64,000 bases of DNA, from contig CM070899.1 in assembly GCA_036417435.1 (NCBI GenBank), positions 150,488,237 to 150,552,236 of the forward strand. The letters are read 5' to 3'. The position numbers and the translations under genes were made by a program. This document shows positions 44,545-55,699 of the stretch, in pieces (position 1 is the first letter of the stretch; each line of letters opens with the position of its first letter). The notes under the pieces were generated by a model that worked only from the letters and a program-made list of their open reading frames with translations, was not told the DNA's origin and ran no database searches. Origin of the DNA: Inia geoffrensis. Taxonomy: Eukaryota > Chordata > Mammalia > Artiodactyla > Iniidae.

Positions 44545-44765
44545 GTGGGTGGGCAGGCAGCCTGCTGGCCAAGACAGACCCGGGTTCAAATTCCTGCTCG
44601 GCCAACTACTAGCTACATGACTTTGTCAAGGTTTCCGTGACAAAGGAAACTCAGTTTCCTCTTCTCTAAAAAGGGGATGAAAACCTCTGATTGGGGATTT
44701 TTGTGAGGATTAAAAGACCCAGTGTGGGCGCCTTGTTCGGCTCTCAGCAGGTACCACAAACCTGA
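44545..44765 (+). repeat. MIR, sense
   Basis: ccgggttcaaattcctgctc, actactagctacatgacttt, ctcagtttcctcttctctaa, ttgtgaggattaaaagaccc and ggctctcagcaggtacc. Confidence 0.85.
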
Positions 44766-46429
44766 ATTCCTCTCCTCTAGTGGTTTCTAGGCCCCTTTGG
44801 GGTCCCAGTTCTGTCTTAGTAAAAGACCGTGTGTCCAACTTTTGGTGTGGATTTTTTTAATGACCCTTGCTAGAACCTGGTCCCCCCACGGCCCTTCTTG
44901 CTGGATACTAGGAAGACCTCAGCTGAGCCAGGGGAAGCCTGCAGGACCCTGTTCGGAGTGTCATTTTTAGTCCGTTCCCACGTGAACATCTAGAACAGGA
45001 GTGGTCCAACTGCTGGTTTTGAAATCAATTTCGTGGAGGTTTAATGAAATAGGAAAGAATAATCTCATAGTGCCTCCATGTCATAAAGGTAAGTATTGCT
45101 TCTGGAAACTTTTCTTTCTGATATATACTTATGCGGGTCTACATAAGTGTATATATGTTGATAATATATATGTATACACACAAAGAGACACAAATTTGAT
45201 ATTTGTATAATGTATTTCTTACTGCGGGTTGTGATCAGAAGAATTTGGAAGACTCTGATCCTGATGATATTTCTGTCTCTGAGAAATTCTTGCCTCATGG
45301 CTCCAGCTGGCGGGCGCTGGGGCATCCTTGCTGCCCCTATAGGAAAAAAAACCCTTAAATATCATGGGAGTAGAGGCAGCGAGGGATGGAAGCTGGAGGT
45401 GGGAGTGAAGGGCAAGTTCAAGGAAGAGGACAAGCCTGCTTACAAGTGGAGCAGAAGAAGGGACAGGGCTAAGGGACTGCCCTGGTAAAGGGGGTCTGTG
45501 GATGGGAACACATCTTGAAATGGGAGCCGGGAGCCGTCCTCTCCTGCTGTCACCAGGCTGCCTGTGGGCCATGCTTTGGGTCCTGATGGGAGCTTTACTA
45601 CCACCCTCCTTCCTTAAGAAAGCCCTGTTCCAGGGGGCGAAGGTTGGGCTGTCCATGTGGCATCTCCCCTGGGGAGGCTGCTCTCCTTCCCCTGACCTAA
45701 CAGAACAGCCCCATCCCTGTCAGGGGGTCTGGGCCCCTGGGCACGGTGGGAGCTGGAGTGGAGACTGAAGAGGATGGGTTGCTGAGGGTGGGCAAGGGTA
45801 GGGGTAGAGGGAGGGAGCGGGATTGAGGCAAAGGGAGGACCAGAGAGACAGGAATTTGTAGGGAAAACGGTAAAACGGTTCCTTTTTTCAAAAGTTGAAT
45901 CCAGGGCAAGAACGGAAACGGTAGAGTTTACTTTTAAAAACTCAGAGCCTTCTTGTAAGCGGCCGAGTATGTGTGTGTGTGTGTGTGAGTGTGTGTATGT
46001 GTGTGCTGGGAGGGCAGCCCTGTGGGCTGGCCTGGGTGTGTAAGAGGCGACTTTTCTCCCTCTCAATGGCCTTACAGTGTATCCTAAAGAAGCTTTTTGT
46101 TAAACTCATGAATAGGTGGATTTGGGGTGTGTGATGCTGGGCACCGTGATTTGGATATTTGGTTACCTTTGAGGTTACATGTTTTTCCTTTTAAGGCACA
46201 CACCCAAAAAAGGAGCCACCTCTGCTGCATACGGTCTTGGGGCGGGAGCCGGGGGGGACTTCCCATCTCTCTGTAAGTGATTTGACTTGGGGAGCAAGAG
46301 TAGGAAGGAGAGACTCAAGACTGGGCAGATCTCAATGTCCAGCCTGGGAGACAGCCCCTCTCCTCAACCCCTGGACCCCGGGCCTCTGAGGTGGAACATG
46401 GCAGTTCCCAGGCCACAGACGTCCAGGGC
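44766..46429. other. Unique stretch, probable intron
   Basis: No exon recognised. It holds a TATATA-rich patch near 45140-45180 and an imperfect GT repeat at 45968-46005. The two-strand frames at 45219-45768 (up to 150 codons) have no motif. Confidence 0.4.
45968..46005 (+). repeat. Imperfect (GT)n microsatellite
   Basis: gtgtgtgtgtgtgtgtgagt and then gtgtgtatgtgtgtg, with A interruptions. Confidence 0.9.
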
Positions 46430-46560
46430 TTCAGGTCCAGTGAGGACCCTTGTTTAAGAGATGGCAAAGGGGACCAAGGCCTAGAGAGGAAAAGGTATTG
46501 TGTTCCAGGCCAGCCCAGTGCAGGTCAGTGAGGATCTGGAAGGGAACCTAGGCCTTCAGG
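46430..46560 (-). repeat. MIR fragment, antisense
   Basis: aggcctagagaggaaaaggt, aggatctggaagggaaccta: decayed antisense MIR core. Confidence 0.45.
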
Positions 46561-46595
46561 CCCTCATTCTGAAACATACCATGTCTGTGGAAACT

Positions 46596-46770
46596 ACTCG
46601 TTCATTCATTCATTCATTCATTCTTCTTTCAGCAGCACTTGTCACATGCCAGGCACAGCACTAGGTGTGGGTAACACAGCAGTGAATAAAACAATTCACT
46701 CTTCCTACCCTCCAGCCACTCATGGTCTAATGGGGAAGACAGGTTATAATCAACTTGACCCTGACCCCTC
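46596..46770 (-). repeat. L2 3' end, antisense
   Basis: A cattcattcattcattcatt run leads into cacatgccaggcacagcact, aacacagcagtgaataaaac, ccagccactcatggtctaat and ggggaagacaggttata. Confidence 0.75.
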
Positions 46771-46779
46771 ATTTCTATA

Positions 46780-47015
46780 AAGCAGTGGTTCTCAACTGGG
46801 GAGGTGTTTTGCCCCCCAGGGAACATTTGGTCGTGTCTGTAGACAATTTTTGTTGTCACCGTGGGAGAGGAGTGATACTACTGGCATCTAGTGGGTAGAG
46901 ACCAGGGATGCTGCTAAACATTTACAATGCACAGGTCAGTGCCTTCTCCTCAACAAGAGAGAATTATACAGCCCCAAATGTCCCTAGTGCCAAGATTAAG
47001 AAACTCTGCTCCAGA
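46780..47015 (+). repeat. MER-type hAT-Charlie element
   Basis: Complete element: cagtggttctcaactgggga, ttttgccccccagggaacat, tactggcatctagtgggtag, gaccagggatgctgctaaac, caatgcacaggtcagtgcc and ccaagattaagaaactctgc. The ends pair as short inverted repeats. Confidence 0.85.
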
Positions 47016-47149
47016 TCTTCATTTAGTCATTGGGTCAGGCCATGCCCAACTGTGTGTAACAGCAGGAAGGTAAGCTGGGGGTAGAAGGGCAAGAAGGGAG
47101 AGTTTGGCAGGCAATAAAGAGGAGACAACAAATGAAAAAAGAGCCGGGG

Positions 47150-47362
47150 CACAGAGGTAAAGTAGAGAGAACTTGGACTCTGATGGCCCAGATACAGGTT
47201 GAAATCCGAACTATGAGCACTTAGACAAGTCATCTTCTCTGAGCCTCAGTTTCTGCACCTGTGAAATTGGGCTTGTGAGACAGCTGGGAGAATTCAAGAT
47301 AAAGCAAATAAAGGACCTGACACAGAGTAGACCTACAAAAAAATAGCAGCTGTTATGATTAT
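47150..47362 (+). repeat. MIR, sense
   Basis: gaacttggactctgatggcc, aggttgaaatccgaactatg, ctctgagcctcagtttctgc, acctgtgaaattgggcttgt and acctgacacagagtagacc. Confidence 0.85.
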
Positions 47363-47594
47363 CTGAGGTTTTTAAAGGTCCCACTATGGAAAGTTACAGT
47401 ATCAGCAGGTACGGACATGTGATCATGAGGTCAAAGAAGGTTGCTGTTTGGGACACGGTTGCCACGATAATGCCTCCTGCTTCTGGGGGTGCAGGGCCAG
47501 CACCTCTTCACACACACAGCTCCCAGCAAGGGGTGAGAAGATGGGAGAACGTTTAGCTGCAGCAAGAAGCCCAATGTGTGCATCCTCCAGTGTG

Positions 47595-47860
47595 TGCAGG
47601 GGGAAGAGCACTGACTTGGAGTCACATGAACTGGGCACTGACTGGCTGTGTGATGTGGGGAAATTGTTTCACCTCTCTGAGCCTCAGCTTCCTTATCTGT
47701 AAAATGGAGATACTAAGCCCTGCCCTCATAGGTCGAGATCCAGTGAGAAATTACTGTCCAGGAAGGGGTGCCTGTGAAGCCCAAGCAGGACTCTTTTGTA
47801 TCTGGTGTGCATTGTGCCCAAACCAGTGCTGGGCACAGACAGTCTGAATGAATGAATGAA
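47595..47860 (+). repeat. MIR, sense
   Basis: gggaagagcactgacttgga, tgactggctgtgtgatgtgg, cctctctgagcctcagcttc, cttatctgtaaaatggagat and a terminal gtctgaatgaatgaatgaac. Confidence 0.85.
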
Positions 47861-47864
47861 CAAA

Positions 47865-48344
47865 CCAGTGGACCACTGCACTATAAATTCCTCTCAATTC
47901 TTGACAAGGAAAGTGCCAGCAACACCCAAACAGGCATCCTCCACTTTGCCACTCTATCCCAAGAAAGCCAGAAGCCAGGACCTCTGGTTCCCAGTGCCTG
48001 CTAGGGTCAGGTTACCGCACCAGGCAGCAGCGCCCTCTAGAGGGAACGGCAGGTACAGCCATTGAGCTGTGACAGTCCCAAGAGCAGGATCCCCGTGGCG
48101 GGAGGGAGGTAGGAATGGGATATCAGAACTGAGGAAGCTGCTGAATAGAGGACCAAATCAGGATCAGGAACCTGGAGACTTATCTCAGTGCAGGCACGTC
48201 ACTGAATACCTCCATTTTCCTTTCTTTAAAATGGAACCATTACTCAACCACATGGAGTTGAAATCACAACAAATTAAGGCCTAACTGAAAGCCACTAGCC
48301 AAATGGGTGGATTTGGGAAATCAGCAAACTTCCCTGAGCCTTCT
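47865..48344. other. Unique stretch, probable intron
   Basis: No gene recognised. A MIR-like scrap (cacgtcactgaatacctcca) lies near 48195. Confidence 0.4.
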
Positions 48345-48359
48345 CAGAATCATGAAGCA

Positions 48360-48510
48360 TTGGAGCACAGGGGGACTAAGGAGACATTTAAATCACCTGG
48401 CTCCTTCATCATGCAGGTGAAGAGACTGAGTCCCAGAGAGGGGAGGGCCTTGGACTGGGAGGGCACAGGCTGCTCTTGGCAGAGCCACGGCTTTAACCAG
48501 GCTTCTGAGG
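48360..48510 (-). repeat. MIR-like fragment, antisense
   Basis: catcatgcaggtgaagagac then tgagtcccagagaggggagg resembles the antisense MIR core. Confidence 0.45.
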
Positions 48511-49055
48511 CTCCTACCTCCACATCATATGTCACATCCAAACCAGTAATAGGAGGTGCTAGGTCACATAAACACTGTGCCATCCCATCCAACTGTGGAC
48601 ACATTTTGTCCTGGGACCACCCATTGCCCACCCTTGGGCCACCTTCTGACTCTGTCCTTCCAGGGTCCTTCCTGGCCCCAGGGTTGCTTTTGGGAAGAAA
48701 ACCCTTTAGAAGAGAAAAGTCCAAGGCAAGGGGGGAGCCCAGACTCCCGTCTCTCTCAAGAAACCTGGGCTTCCTTGTCCTGGCCACTACCCTGGGTCAT
48801 ATGTAGGGGTATTTCCCCAACAAACCCTGGATCTTCGCTGACTTTCCCCCTGCTACTTCCCTTCCCCATCAAGGGTTCTCCTTCCACCTCCCGACCAAAC
48901 CCCCTCACTTTGACCTGCTTATTCAGATGGTTCAGGGGAACACCTGGATTTTAGGATGACTCAGGGATGTAGCAGATGTTTGCCAGTTTTACGAGGTACT
49001 GAAAAAGGGGCCTGGAAGGCTGTCACCAGAGGTAACCTCTGTCCCTAGAAACAGA
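48511..49055. other. Unique stretch, probable intron
   Basis: Pyrimidine-rich with frames of 132-167 codons that overlap on both strands; none has a recognised domain. Confidence 0.4.
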
Positions 49056-49057
49056 AA

Positions 49058-49215
49058 CATTTAAGGAGCTTTTGAGAAACAAGGGTTCCCAGGCCTCATG
49101 TGCCCCCAGAGATTGTTGGTAGTTGGGGGGGGGGGGGCAGGTTAGTAATCTGCATTTTTCAAAACCTCCCCAGGTGATTCTAAAGCAGTCCTGATTCTGA
49201 ACCCCTAGTTTAAAG
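49058..49215 (+). repeat. MER5-type hAT element with G homopolymer
   Basis: ggagcttttgagaaacaagg, tcccaggcctcatgtgcccc, taatctgcatttttcaaaac and ccaggtgattctaaagcagt. A run of about 12-13 G (49126-49138) replaces the usual gtggggcctg part. Confidence 0.75.
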
Positions 49216-50885
49216 CCCAAAACAGTTCCTCTTGTTGCATTTGGTTCTAAGCCCCTCCCTCTAGCCCTGCCTCTCAAGGTGACTTGTCCTACCTTCCCTG
49301 CAGACAGAACTACAGCCTCTGGCCTCACCTTTGTCCTTTAGGGGAGTGAGAAAGTGGAAGCCTGCCTCCCTGCTCCTGCCTGAGACAGCGGCCCTTCTTC
49401 CTTAACACAATTGTCCTTGACCCTGGATTAAAGTACCTTTGTCCCAAGGGGCAGAAAAAGCTAGGCCAGGGTTCCCAAAGTAGAACATTCCTTCCAGGGA
49501 TGTCAATAGCATTGCATGTAAAAAGGATCTCATCCCTAAGGGTTAAACAGAATAAAAAATGCCCTTTCTTGCAGGACTTCTCAATATGCCAAGGGGCATT
49601 GGAAATCTCCATCAAGTTCCTCACATTGAATGTGACCAGAGAACTCTTCTTCCCTAGAGCAGAATGAGGGACTCAGTCTAGAGATGCTGATCTAGGCAGT
49701 CAGCCAGGTCTGATGCTGCAGCAGGAATGAGGCTGCTGCACCAGGGCCCCAGGGCCAACCCAGGACAAGGGAGACCCCACCAAGTAGAGCTTAAAACCCT
49801 AAACTTCAAACTCAGTCACTGACCCAACAAGCCCTCTCCACCCCCAGGGCAAGGCTGGACCCAACCTCCCTCTCCTTTTTCACCTCCTACCTGCTACCTT
49901 CCGTTTAAAGGGTGGTCATGTTGGAAGCTCATTTTAGTTCCTTTTTTTTCCTGGATTTAAAAGAAAAATGGGGAGAGAGGTAGAACATTCAGTGTGGTTT
50001 TCCAGAGGGTGGGGCCCTGGCTCCTTGGCTGAGTCCTGCCTCTGAACACTTTCTCTCTCCAGACCTGACTGCCCTGCCTCCTACCCCATCGGCTGCAGGC
50101 CTAACCCTGTGTGCTCTACTGGCTGGCTGACTCCAGGGGGCGCCAGTCTCCCAGAAGTCTCAGTGAGTAGCATCCGGGGGTGGGGGGGGGGCGGCGGGAT
50201 GGCAGCCCCAGAGCTGAGCAAAGAGGTGCCCTGTCTACCTACCTGTCATCTCTGTCCCCTGTCCTCACCACTCCATCGGTGGACATCACCCCCACCCAGG
50301 CCCACACAGCCCAGCCAGGGGGCTTCTTCAGCCCTTTCCTCAGCCCTTAATTCCCCTTAGGGCAGCCTCATTCTGGGATTCCTACTTGCTTCCTAAGCCC
50401 AGCCTGCAGTGGCTTCTGCTGTAACTCGCTTTGGTGATGTTTTAAGAGACAGGGTCCCCCTGGTGTGAGGCAACCTGATTGCTTAGATTGTCTTCAAACC
50501 CATCCCTGAGGGAGAGGACTGCTATGTAGCCGGGTTGGGGATTGGAGTGGCTTTGTTAGTCAAGGAATCTCCTAGCACTGACTCAGAGCCTTGGCCTCCT
50601 ACTGCCCCCTCAACCCACCTTGGCCTCCATCGCTTGTCTCTCAGGAGCTCCCTTTGCCCTCTCAGTGCCTGGTGGCGCCCGGGCTTTACCCACGGGGGTC
50701 AGCAAGACTCTCAGATACACCAGGTAAGACTCAGGCAACTTCGATGGCTGGAAACTGGCAACTAGTCTGGACTACTCCTCAGTCACTGCAAGTACCCTGT
50801 GGGATGACCTACCCTTAGATGCTGGCAGCAATCACACCTGCCTCAGCCCTCTGGGGATTGCAGAGGCTCTTAGAAGGCCATAGAG
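49216..50885. other. Unique stretch, probable intron
   Basis: No gene recognised. A G-rich run at 50176-50198 (ggggtgggggggggggcggc then ggg) may form a G-quadruplex. Little young repeat content. Confidence 0.4.
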
Positions 50886-50887
50886 AT

Positions 50888-51418
50888 GTGGTACTCTCAC
50901 ACTAAGAATAAAGCCCAATCCCCTTCTTTGGCCCAAGGCCCTCAGGAACTGTCTCCCTGCCATCTCAGCATCCACGATTCACTCTCCCCTCACCCACCAC
51001 CCTCCAGCCACTGGCCTCCCACTTCGTTCCCACCTCAGGGCCTTTGCCCACATGGTCTCCCCTGACAGGATGCCCTTCCCACATTACTTTGCATAGCTGG
51101 TTCATTCTGGTCATTCAGGTCCAAATGTCACCTCCTTGGTGAAGACTTTAAGTTGGCCACCCAATTTCAAGAAGTTGAACACCTCCACCCCAACGCCCCA
51201 GCAATCCTTTGTTGCATTTTCTCTGTAGCTTATCACCATCTAAAAGTTGCTGCTTGGTTGTTTTCCTTGGTGGTTGTCTGCCCCCTTCCCAGCCCCTCCA
51301 ACAACAAAAGCTGCATGGGACAGGAGCCCTGTCTGTCTTGATCATCTTCTATCTCCAACACCTAGAAAATGCTTAGCATGCAGTAGGTGCTCAGTCAAAG
51401 TCTGCTGAGTGACTTCAA
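50888..51418 (+). repeat. L2 LINE 3' portion, sense
   Basis: Well-kept sense L2: taagaataaagcccaatccc, cacctcagggcctttgccca, caggtccaaatgtcacctcc, ttggtgaagacttta, gggacaggagccctgtctgt and atgcagtaggtgctcagtca, a near-complete 3' end. Confidence 0.9.
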
Positions 51419-51544
51419 TCCAGTGCTTTTCAAACCATGCTCCACAAGGAGTCGGCATGGGGGTGGGTGTCTCTGACACCCCTCAGGGGCCACAGAAGTG
51501 AGTTGAGAGGGGCAGTGATTGTGAGGGTCTGTGTCAGGTTCTAT

Positions 51545-51690
51545 GAGAACAACTCTGATTTTATGTCTTTTGAAAGCCATCGTGTGGTGCATCTTCCTCT
51601 TGTCATAGATATGAAAGCTGGGACCCAGAAAAGAGTATGTCCTGCCTACAGGTGTGGCTGTCAGAGCTGGAACTAGGGCCCAGTCTCCCA
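51545..51690 (-). repeat. MIR fragment, antisense
   Basis: tagatatgaaagctgggacc, cagaaaagagtatgtcctgc and agagctggaactagggccca. Confidence 0.55.
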
Positions 51691-52439
51691 GCTTCCAATG
51701 CTCTATCTCCAGAGCATGGCGGCTGTCTAAGAACAGGCCCCACTGGCCCAGCCACCTTAATAGCCCCAACCCACCCCGGCCAGGGCCCAGGGACTCTGCA
51801 TAGTCACCTGGGCCAGCTGATGTTCTGCCATCAGCGGGACCCAGCTGAGGAGAGGAATGGCTACTCCCCTTCCAAGCTTTCCTTAGCAGTTCATGATGAA
51901 TCGAATGTCTTGGGGAGCAGCTGCTTCTAGAAATAAATTTACATTTTTAGGTTCTGCCACCTTTGGAGCTTCAAATTCTATCATTGGACCACCCAACATG
52001 GACCGTGGGCTATCTTTCCTCTCATTTCCTGTACATCTTTCAAGCTGCAGGGTCCCAGCACTACCCATGACATGGTAGGAGGTAGGCTAGGCACCGGGGA
52101 GAGGATAGAGAACAAGACGAGGTTTCCTTGGCCTCAGAGCTCAGCGTCTTCATGATTCTGACGACCTCAGTGGGCAGCTCTTCTGCACCTTCACTGTCCA
52201 CACTGAGCAACATTACCCCCGACCAGCTCTGCACCTGTCCTCTCAGGCCCCGCCCACTCTGGGCCTTCCTTGAACTCCAGCTCCACCTTGTCTTTCTTTT
52301 GTGGTGGAGAGGCCAGCGCATTGTCACCTACATTTTATTCCCAGTTCCCTTCCTGATGACATCTAGCACTTGGACTCACCAAGAAATCCATCAGGCCACT
52401 GTCTTCCGGGGTGGAGTCAGGCCAAAGGGCTCCAGGCCC
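51691..52439. other. Unique stretch, probable intron
   Basis: No gene recognised. Confidence 0.4.
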
Positions 52440-52635
52440 AGTTTGGCCAATTCGCCAGCAGTGTGACCTTGCCAGAGTTGATTAGTCTTGCATGCCTCAG
52501 TTTCCTTATCTGCAAATTGGGTATAATGACTCTCCCCTCATAAGTTTATTGGGAGGATGAAGCAAGATAACATAGCTAAACCAAGGTACGTAGCACAGAG
52601 CAAGTGCTCTCGAAACACTCTCAAAGCTGTTCATC
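52440..52635 (+). repeat. MIR, sense
   Basis: cgccagcagtgtgaccttgc, catgcctcagtttccttatc, tgcaaattgggtataatgac and acgtagcacagagcaagtgc. Confidence 0.85.
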
Positions 52636-52889
52636 GTGAATATCCCCAGGCCCGTTTCTGGTGTCTTTTTGTAGCAGTGGGTTGGATGATCATGTGATTG
52701 CCTTCTTTTGCCCAAACTGAAGTTCCTCAGTTGCTTTCCTGCCCACTTATGCTCTTAAGGTAGTCATACAAGCTTGGAGCAGGAAGGGACCTGAGGGATG
52801 CAACAAGAGCCTTATGTTCCCTGCCACCTTGAAGCTAGCACAAGTCTCCCGACACACCTGGAAACTGCAGCAAGCCTACTGTACCATTG

Positions 52890-53022
52890 TAATGACCTCA
52901 TCTTAACTTGATTATATCTGCAAAGATTCTATTTCCAGATAAGGTCACATTCACAGGTACTGGGGGTTAGAGCTTCAACATATCTTTTGGGGTCGGGGAG
53001 AGACAAAATTCAGCCTATGGCA
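52890..53022 (-). repeat. MaLR/ERVL LTR fragment, antisense
   Basis: aatgacctcatcttaacttg, attatatctgcaaagattct, atttccagataaggtcacat and gacaaaattcagcctatgg. It is the same LTR class as the copy at 27611-28084. Confidence 0.7.
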
Positions 53023-53254
53023 TCCTTTATTGACTTGCTGTTATATTTTAGATCTATGCTTCATTTGTAAGATATAAAGGAAGTTCTATCAAGGAAGGCA
53101 GATTAAATAAATGATATATCTTCCAACAGGTCAGTACGTGTAAGCTAACCAGAGACTGGGCAAGTTGAGTACAAAGGATATAAATGTCCTCCCATAACCT
53201 GAACCAAACTCTCCATGTACACACACTTCATGCTGCGTCAGCAGGAAGCTCTTT

Positions 53255-53362
53255 GAAGTAGGTCTAATTATCCCTATTTTATAGATAGTGAAACTGAGGC
53301 AAAGTTGGTAAGTGGTAGGACCAGGACTTGCACTCATGACTCTCTGATTATAAAGTTCATGG
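53255..53362 (-). repeat. MIR fragment, antisense
   Basis: taattatccctattttatag, atagtgaaactgaggcaaag and aggaccaggacttgcactc. Confidence 0.7.
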
Positions 53363-53858
53363 TTTCCTGGCTATTCTGTGAACTGTGCCCCGAGAGAAGA
53401 TGAATTTCCCAGAACAGACCCTGACATCTAGCATAAGAAAGAAGCACCAGGGCTTGTTACCCAGTCTGGGGCCTGTCCTTCAGGGGGTGTGTGTAAAGTC
53501 CTGTTTATTCCTGTGCACCATGCCCTTGAACTTCATGGGGATTCCTTGGCTCAGAGTCAGGGCCACCTTCAGGAGAGAGAGCCATGAGCTGGAAAGACCT
53601 TGGGCCCAGAGTCTGTTGAACACTCACAGTGACAGAAGAAAATTCTGTTTGCCAGCAGGTTTCCAAGACTTCTAACACATAGACAACTGTCTCCCTCCTC
53701 CCTTCCTCCCTGAGACACTCCTCCCCACCTCCCCACACCAACCCTAATTGGCTGTCACCTTGGTCACTGGGGAGTCCTTGGCTTTGACCCACAAACTCCA
53801 GTTCTCCTCATGGCCTGGCAGGACTGGAGCTTATTTTCTACTGCGATTGTCCTGAATG
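53363..53858. other. Unique non-coding stretch
   Basis: No gene recognised; frames of about 95 codons on both strands lack motifs. Confidence 0.4.
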
Positions 53859-53864
53859 TAGATT

Positions 53865-54185
53865 CTTTTTTTTTTTTTTTTTTAAAGGACATCAGCTCAG
53901 TTTTTTATTTATTTATTTATTTATTTGGCTGTGTTGGGTCTTCGTTTCTGTGTGAGGGCTTTCTCTAGTTGCGGCAAGTGGGGGCCACTCTTCATTGCGG
54001 TGCACGGGCCTCTCACTATCAGGGCCTCTCGTTGCAGAGCACAGGCTCCAGACGCGCAGGCTCAATAGTTGTGGCTCACGGGCCTAGTTGCTCGGCGACG
54101 TGGGATCTTCCCAGACAAGGGCTCGAACCCGTGTCCTCTGCATTGGCAGGCAGATTCTCAACCACTGAGCCACCAGGGAAGCCCC
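53865..54185 (-). repeat. CHR-type SINE, long class
   Basis: Antisense: T run, tttatttatttatttattta tail, ttgggtcttcgtttctgtgt, gggctcgaacccgtgtcctc (box B) and gccaccagggaagcccc head. Short duplication tagatt at 53859 and 54186. About 35 bases between the T run and the TTTA tail (taaaggacatcagctcag) are unusual. Confidence 0.93.
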
Positions 54186-54254
54186 TAGATTTTTTTAAAG
54201 GATATAAAATTTCATTTTATTTTTAGAAACATTTTTTCCTTTAAAAAATAATAG

Positions 54255-54345
54255 AGTTTTGTTATAAAGTAGAAACTGACACACCATTGTAGAGCAATTT
54301 TAACCCAATAAAGATGTTAAAAAGAAAAAGAAAGGAAGGCAAGCG
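54255..54345 (+). repeat. Cetartiodactyl L1 3' end, strongly truncated
   Basis: gtagaaactgacacaccatt, gtagagcaattttaacccaa and taaagatgttaaaaagaaaa match the last 70-80 bases of the L1 family active in even-toed ungulates and whales (gtaaatcaattatactccaa-type end). An AAT repeat (54346-54368) follows its tail. Confidence 0.65.
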
Positions 54346-54439
54346 AAAAAATAATAATAATAATAATAGAGAACAACATAGAAAGTTTAGGAAATAAAAA
54401 TGCTCAAAATGGAAAAAATTAAAATCTACTGTAAACTCT

Positions 54440-54620
54440 CCCCCAACAATGACCAGAGTTAAACTTCTATATATTTTTCTGGTCTTTTTTCTGTGAATAG
54501 GGATACATAAGTACAGAATGGAATTGCATTCTACGTATTATTTTGCAACTTGATTTTTGAGCTTTATGATATAGGGTGAACATGTTTCCAAGTCAGTAAA
54601 CAGTTTTCCATAATTGGACC
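54440..54620 (-). repeat. L1 fragment, antisense
   Basis: cttctatatatttttctggt, tagggatacataagtacaga, attttgcaacttgatttttg and gaacatgtttccaagtcagt. Confidence 0.6.
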
Positions 54621-54639
54621 ATTCTACATGACAGGCTCT

Positions 54640-55483
54640 CTACTGGACACAGTAGGGAATACAAAAGGAGAAATTAAAAGTTTTCCCTGACTTTCCGGAA
54701 AGCCCACAAGCTAGGTTGGAGAAAGTGATGTGTGCTCATCCTGTGATGCAGAGAGCCCTAGTTCCTTGCCCTCATACAGCTGATTGTGCAGCTGTGAGTG
54801 AATTTTTCCATCAAGGGAAATTGGCATCAGGCTCTCCTGGGTTGGAGGCTCAGCTACAGTGCAGTGGCGGTCACTGGGAGAGAGCGCACTTTAGTAAGAA
54901 ACTCTGCAGGCATTCCGCTGATGGGTCTGTGTTCCCAGTGAGCCAGAGACAAGGGGCTCAAATTTGCTGCTCCCAGAGTGGGCCTCTGTTCCCTCATTTC
55001 TCTGAGTGAGAGCATATTGAGGCACCACACGTGTATCTAGTGTTTCATGATATGTATTTCTCACACAACATGGCCCTCCTAACAAGCAATTCATCTGCTG
55101 CTCAGATAAACAAACAACAGTCCCACTCAGTAATGGAAGAAAGATGATTGTGTTCAACTCTTTAGGAGAGAATGTGGGGGGCTCCGCCATGACACTTTTC
55201 TAAGAGATTTTCAAGGTGAGTTTTGATCGTACCTGGTTTCCATCTTGTGTGTGGCTTTAGAGCCCAACCCCATGAAGATGCAGCTCCTCTCTGGGGTATG
55301 TGAAGGCGTCCCAGGATGCTGGAGGCCAGGTGGTACCTGGGAGAGCCCTGAGTATGTGAAGGCCTCCTTGGATATTAAAAAACAGTCCAGAAAACATGGA
55401 ACCTGTCCAATAGAAATAGCATGCAAAGATCTCTAGATGTTTCCAGTTACAGATATATATTTGCCTCCTCAAAAGGAAAGACA
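54640..55483. other. Unique stretch
   Basis: No gene recognised. An L2-like scrap at 54630-54715 (gacacagtagggaatacaaa) is possible. Confidence 0.35.
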
Positions 55484-55688
55484 GGGCTTCCCTGGTGGCG
55501 CAGTGGTTGAGAGTCCGCCTGCCGATGCAGGGGACGCAGGTTCATGCCCCAGTCGGGAAGATCCCACATGCCGTGGAGCAGGTGGGCCTGTGAGCCATGG
55601 CTGCTGAGCCTGCGCATCCGGAGCCTGTGCTCCACAATGGGAGAGGCCACAACAGTGAGAGGTCTGCATACCGCAAAAAAAAAAAAAG
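55484..55688 (+). repeat. CHR-type SINE, short class
   Basis: Complete copy with A-rich tail; duplication aaaggaaagaca at 55472 and 55690. Several CpGs have decayed to TG/CA, so it is older than the copy at 35553. Confidence 0.96.
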
Positions 55689-55699
55689 AAAGGAAAGAC

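Noticed and set aside
46596..46621. CATT tandem run as an independent microsatellite
   Set aside because: It is the normal 3' terminal repeat of the L2 element and is reported with it.
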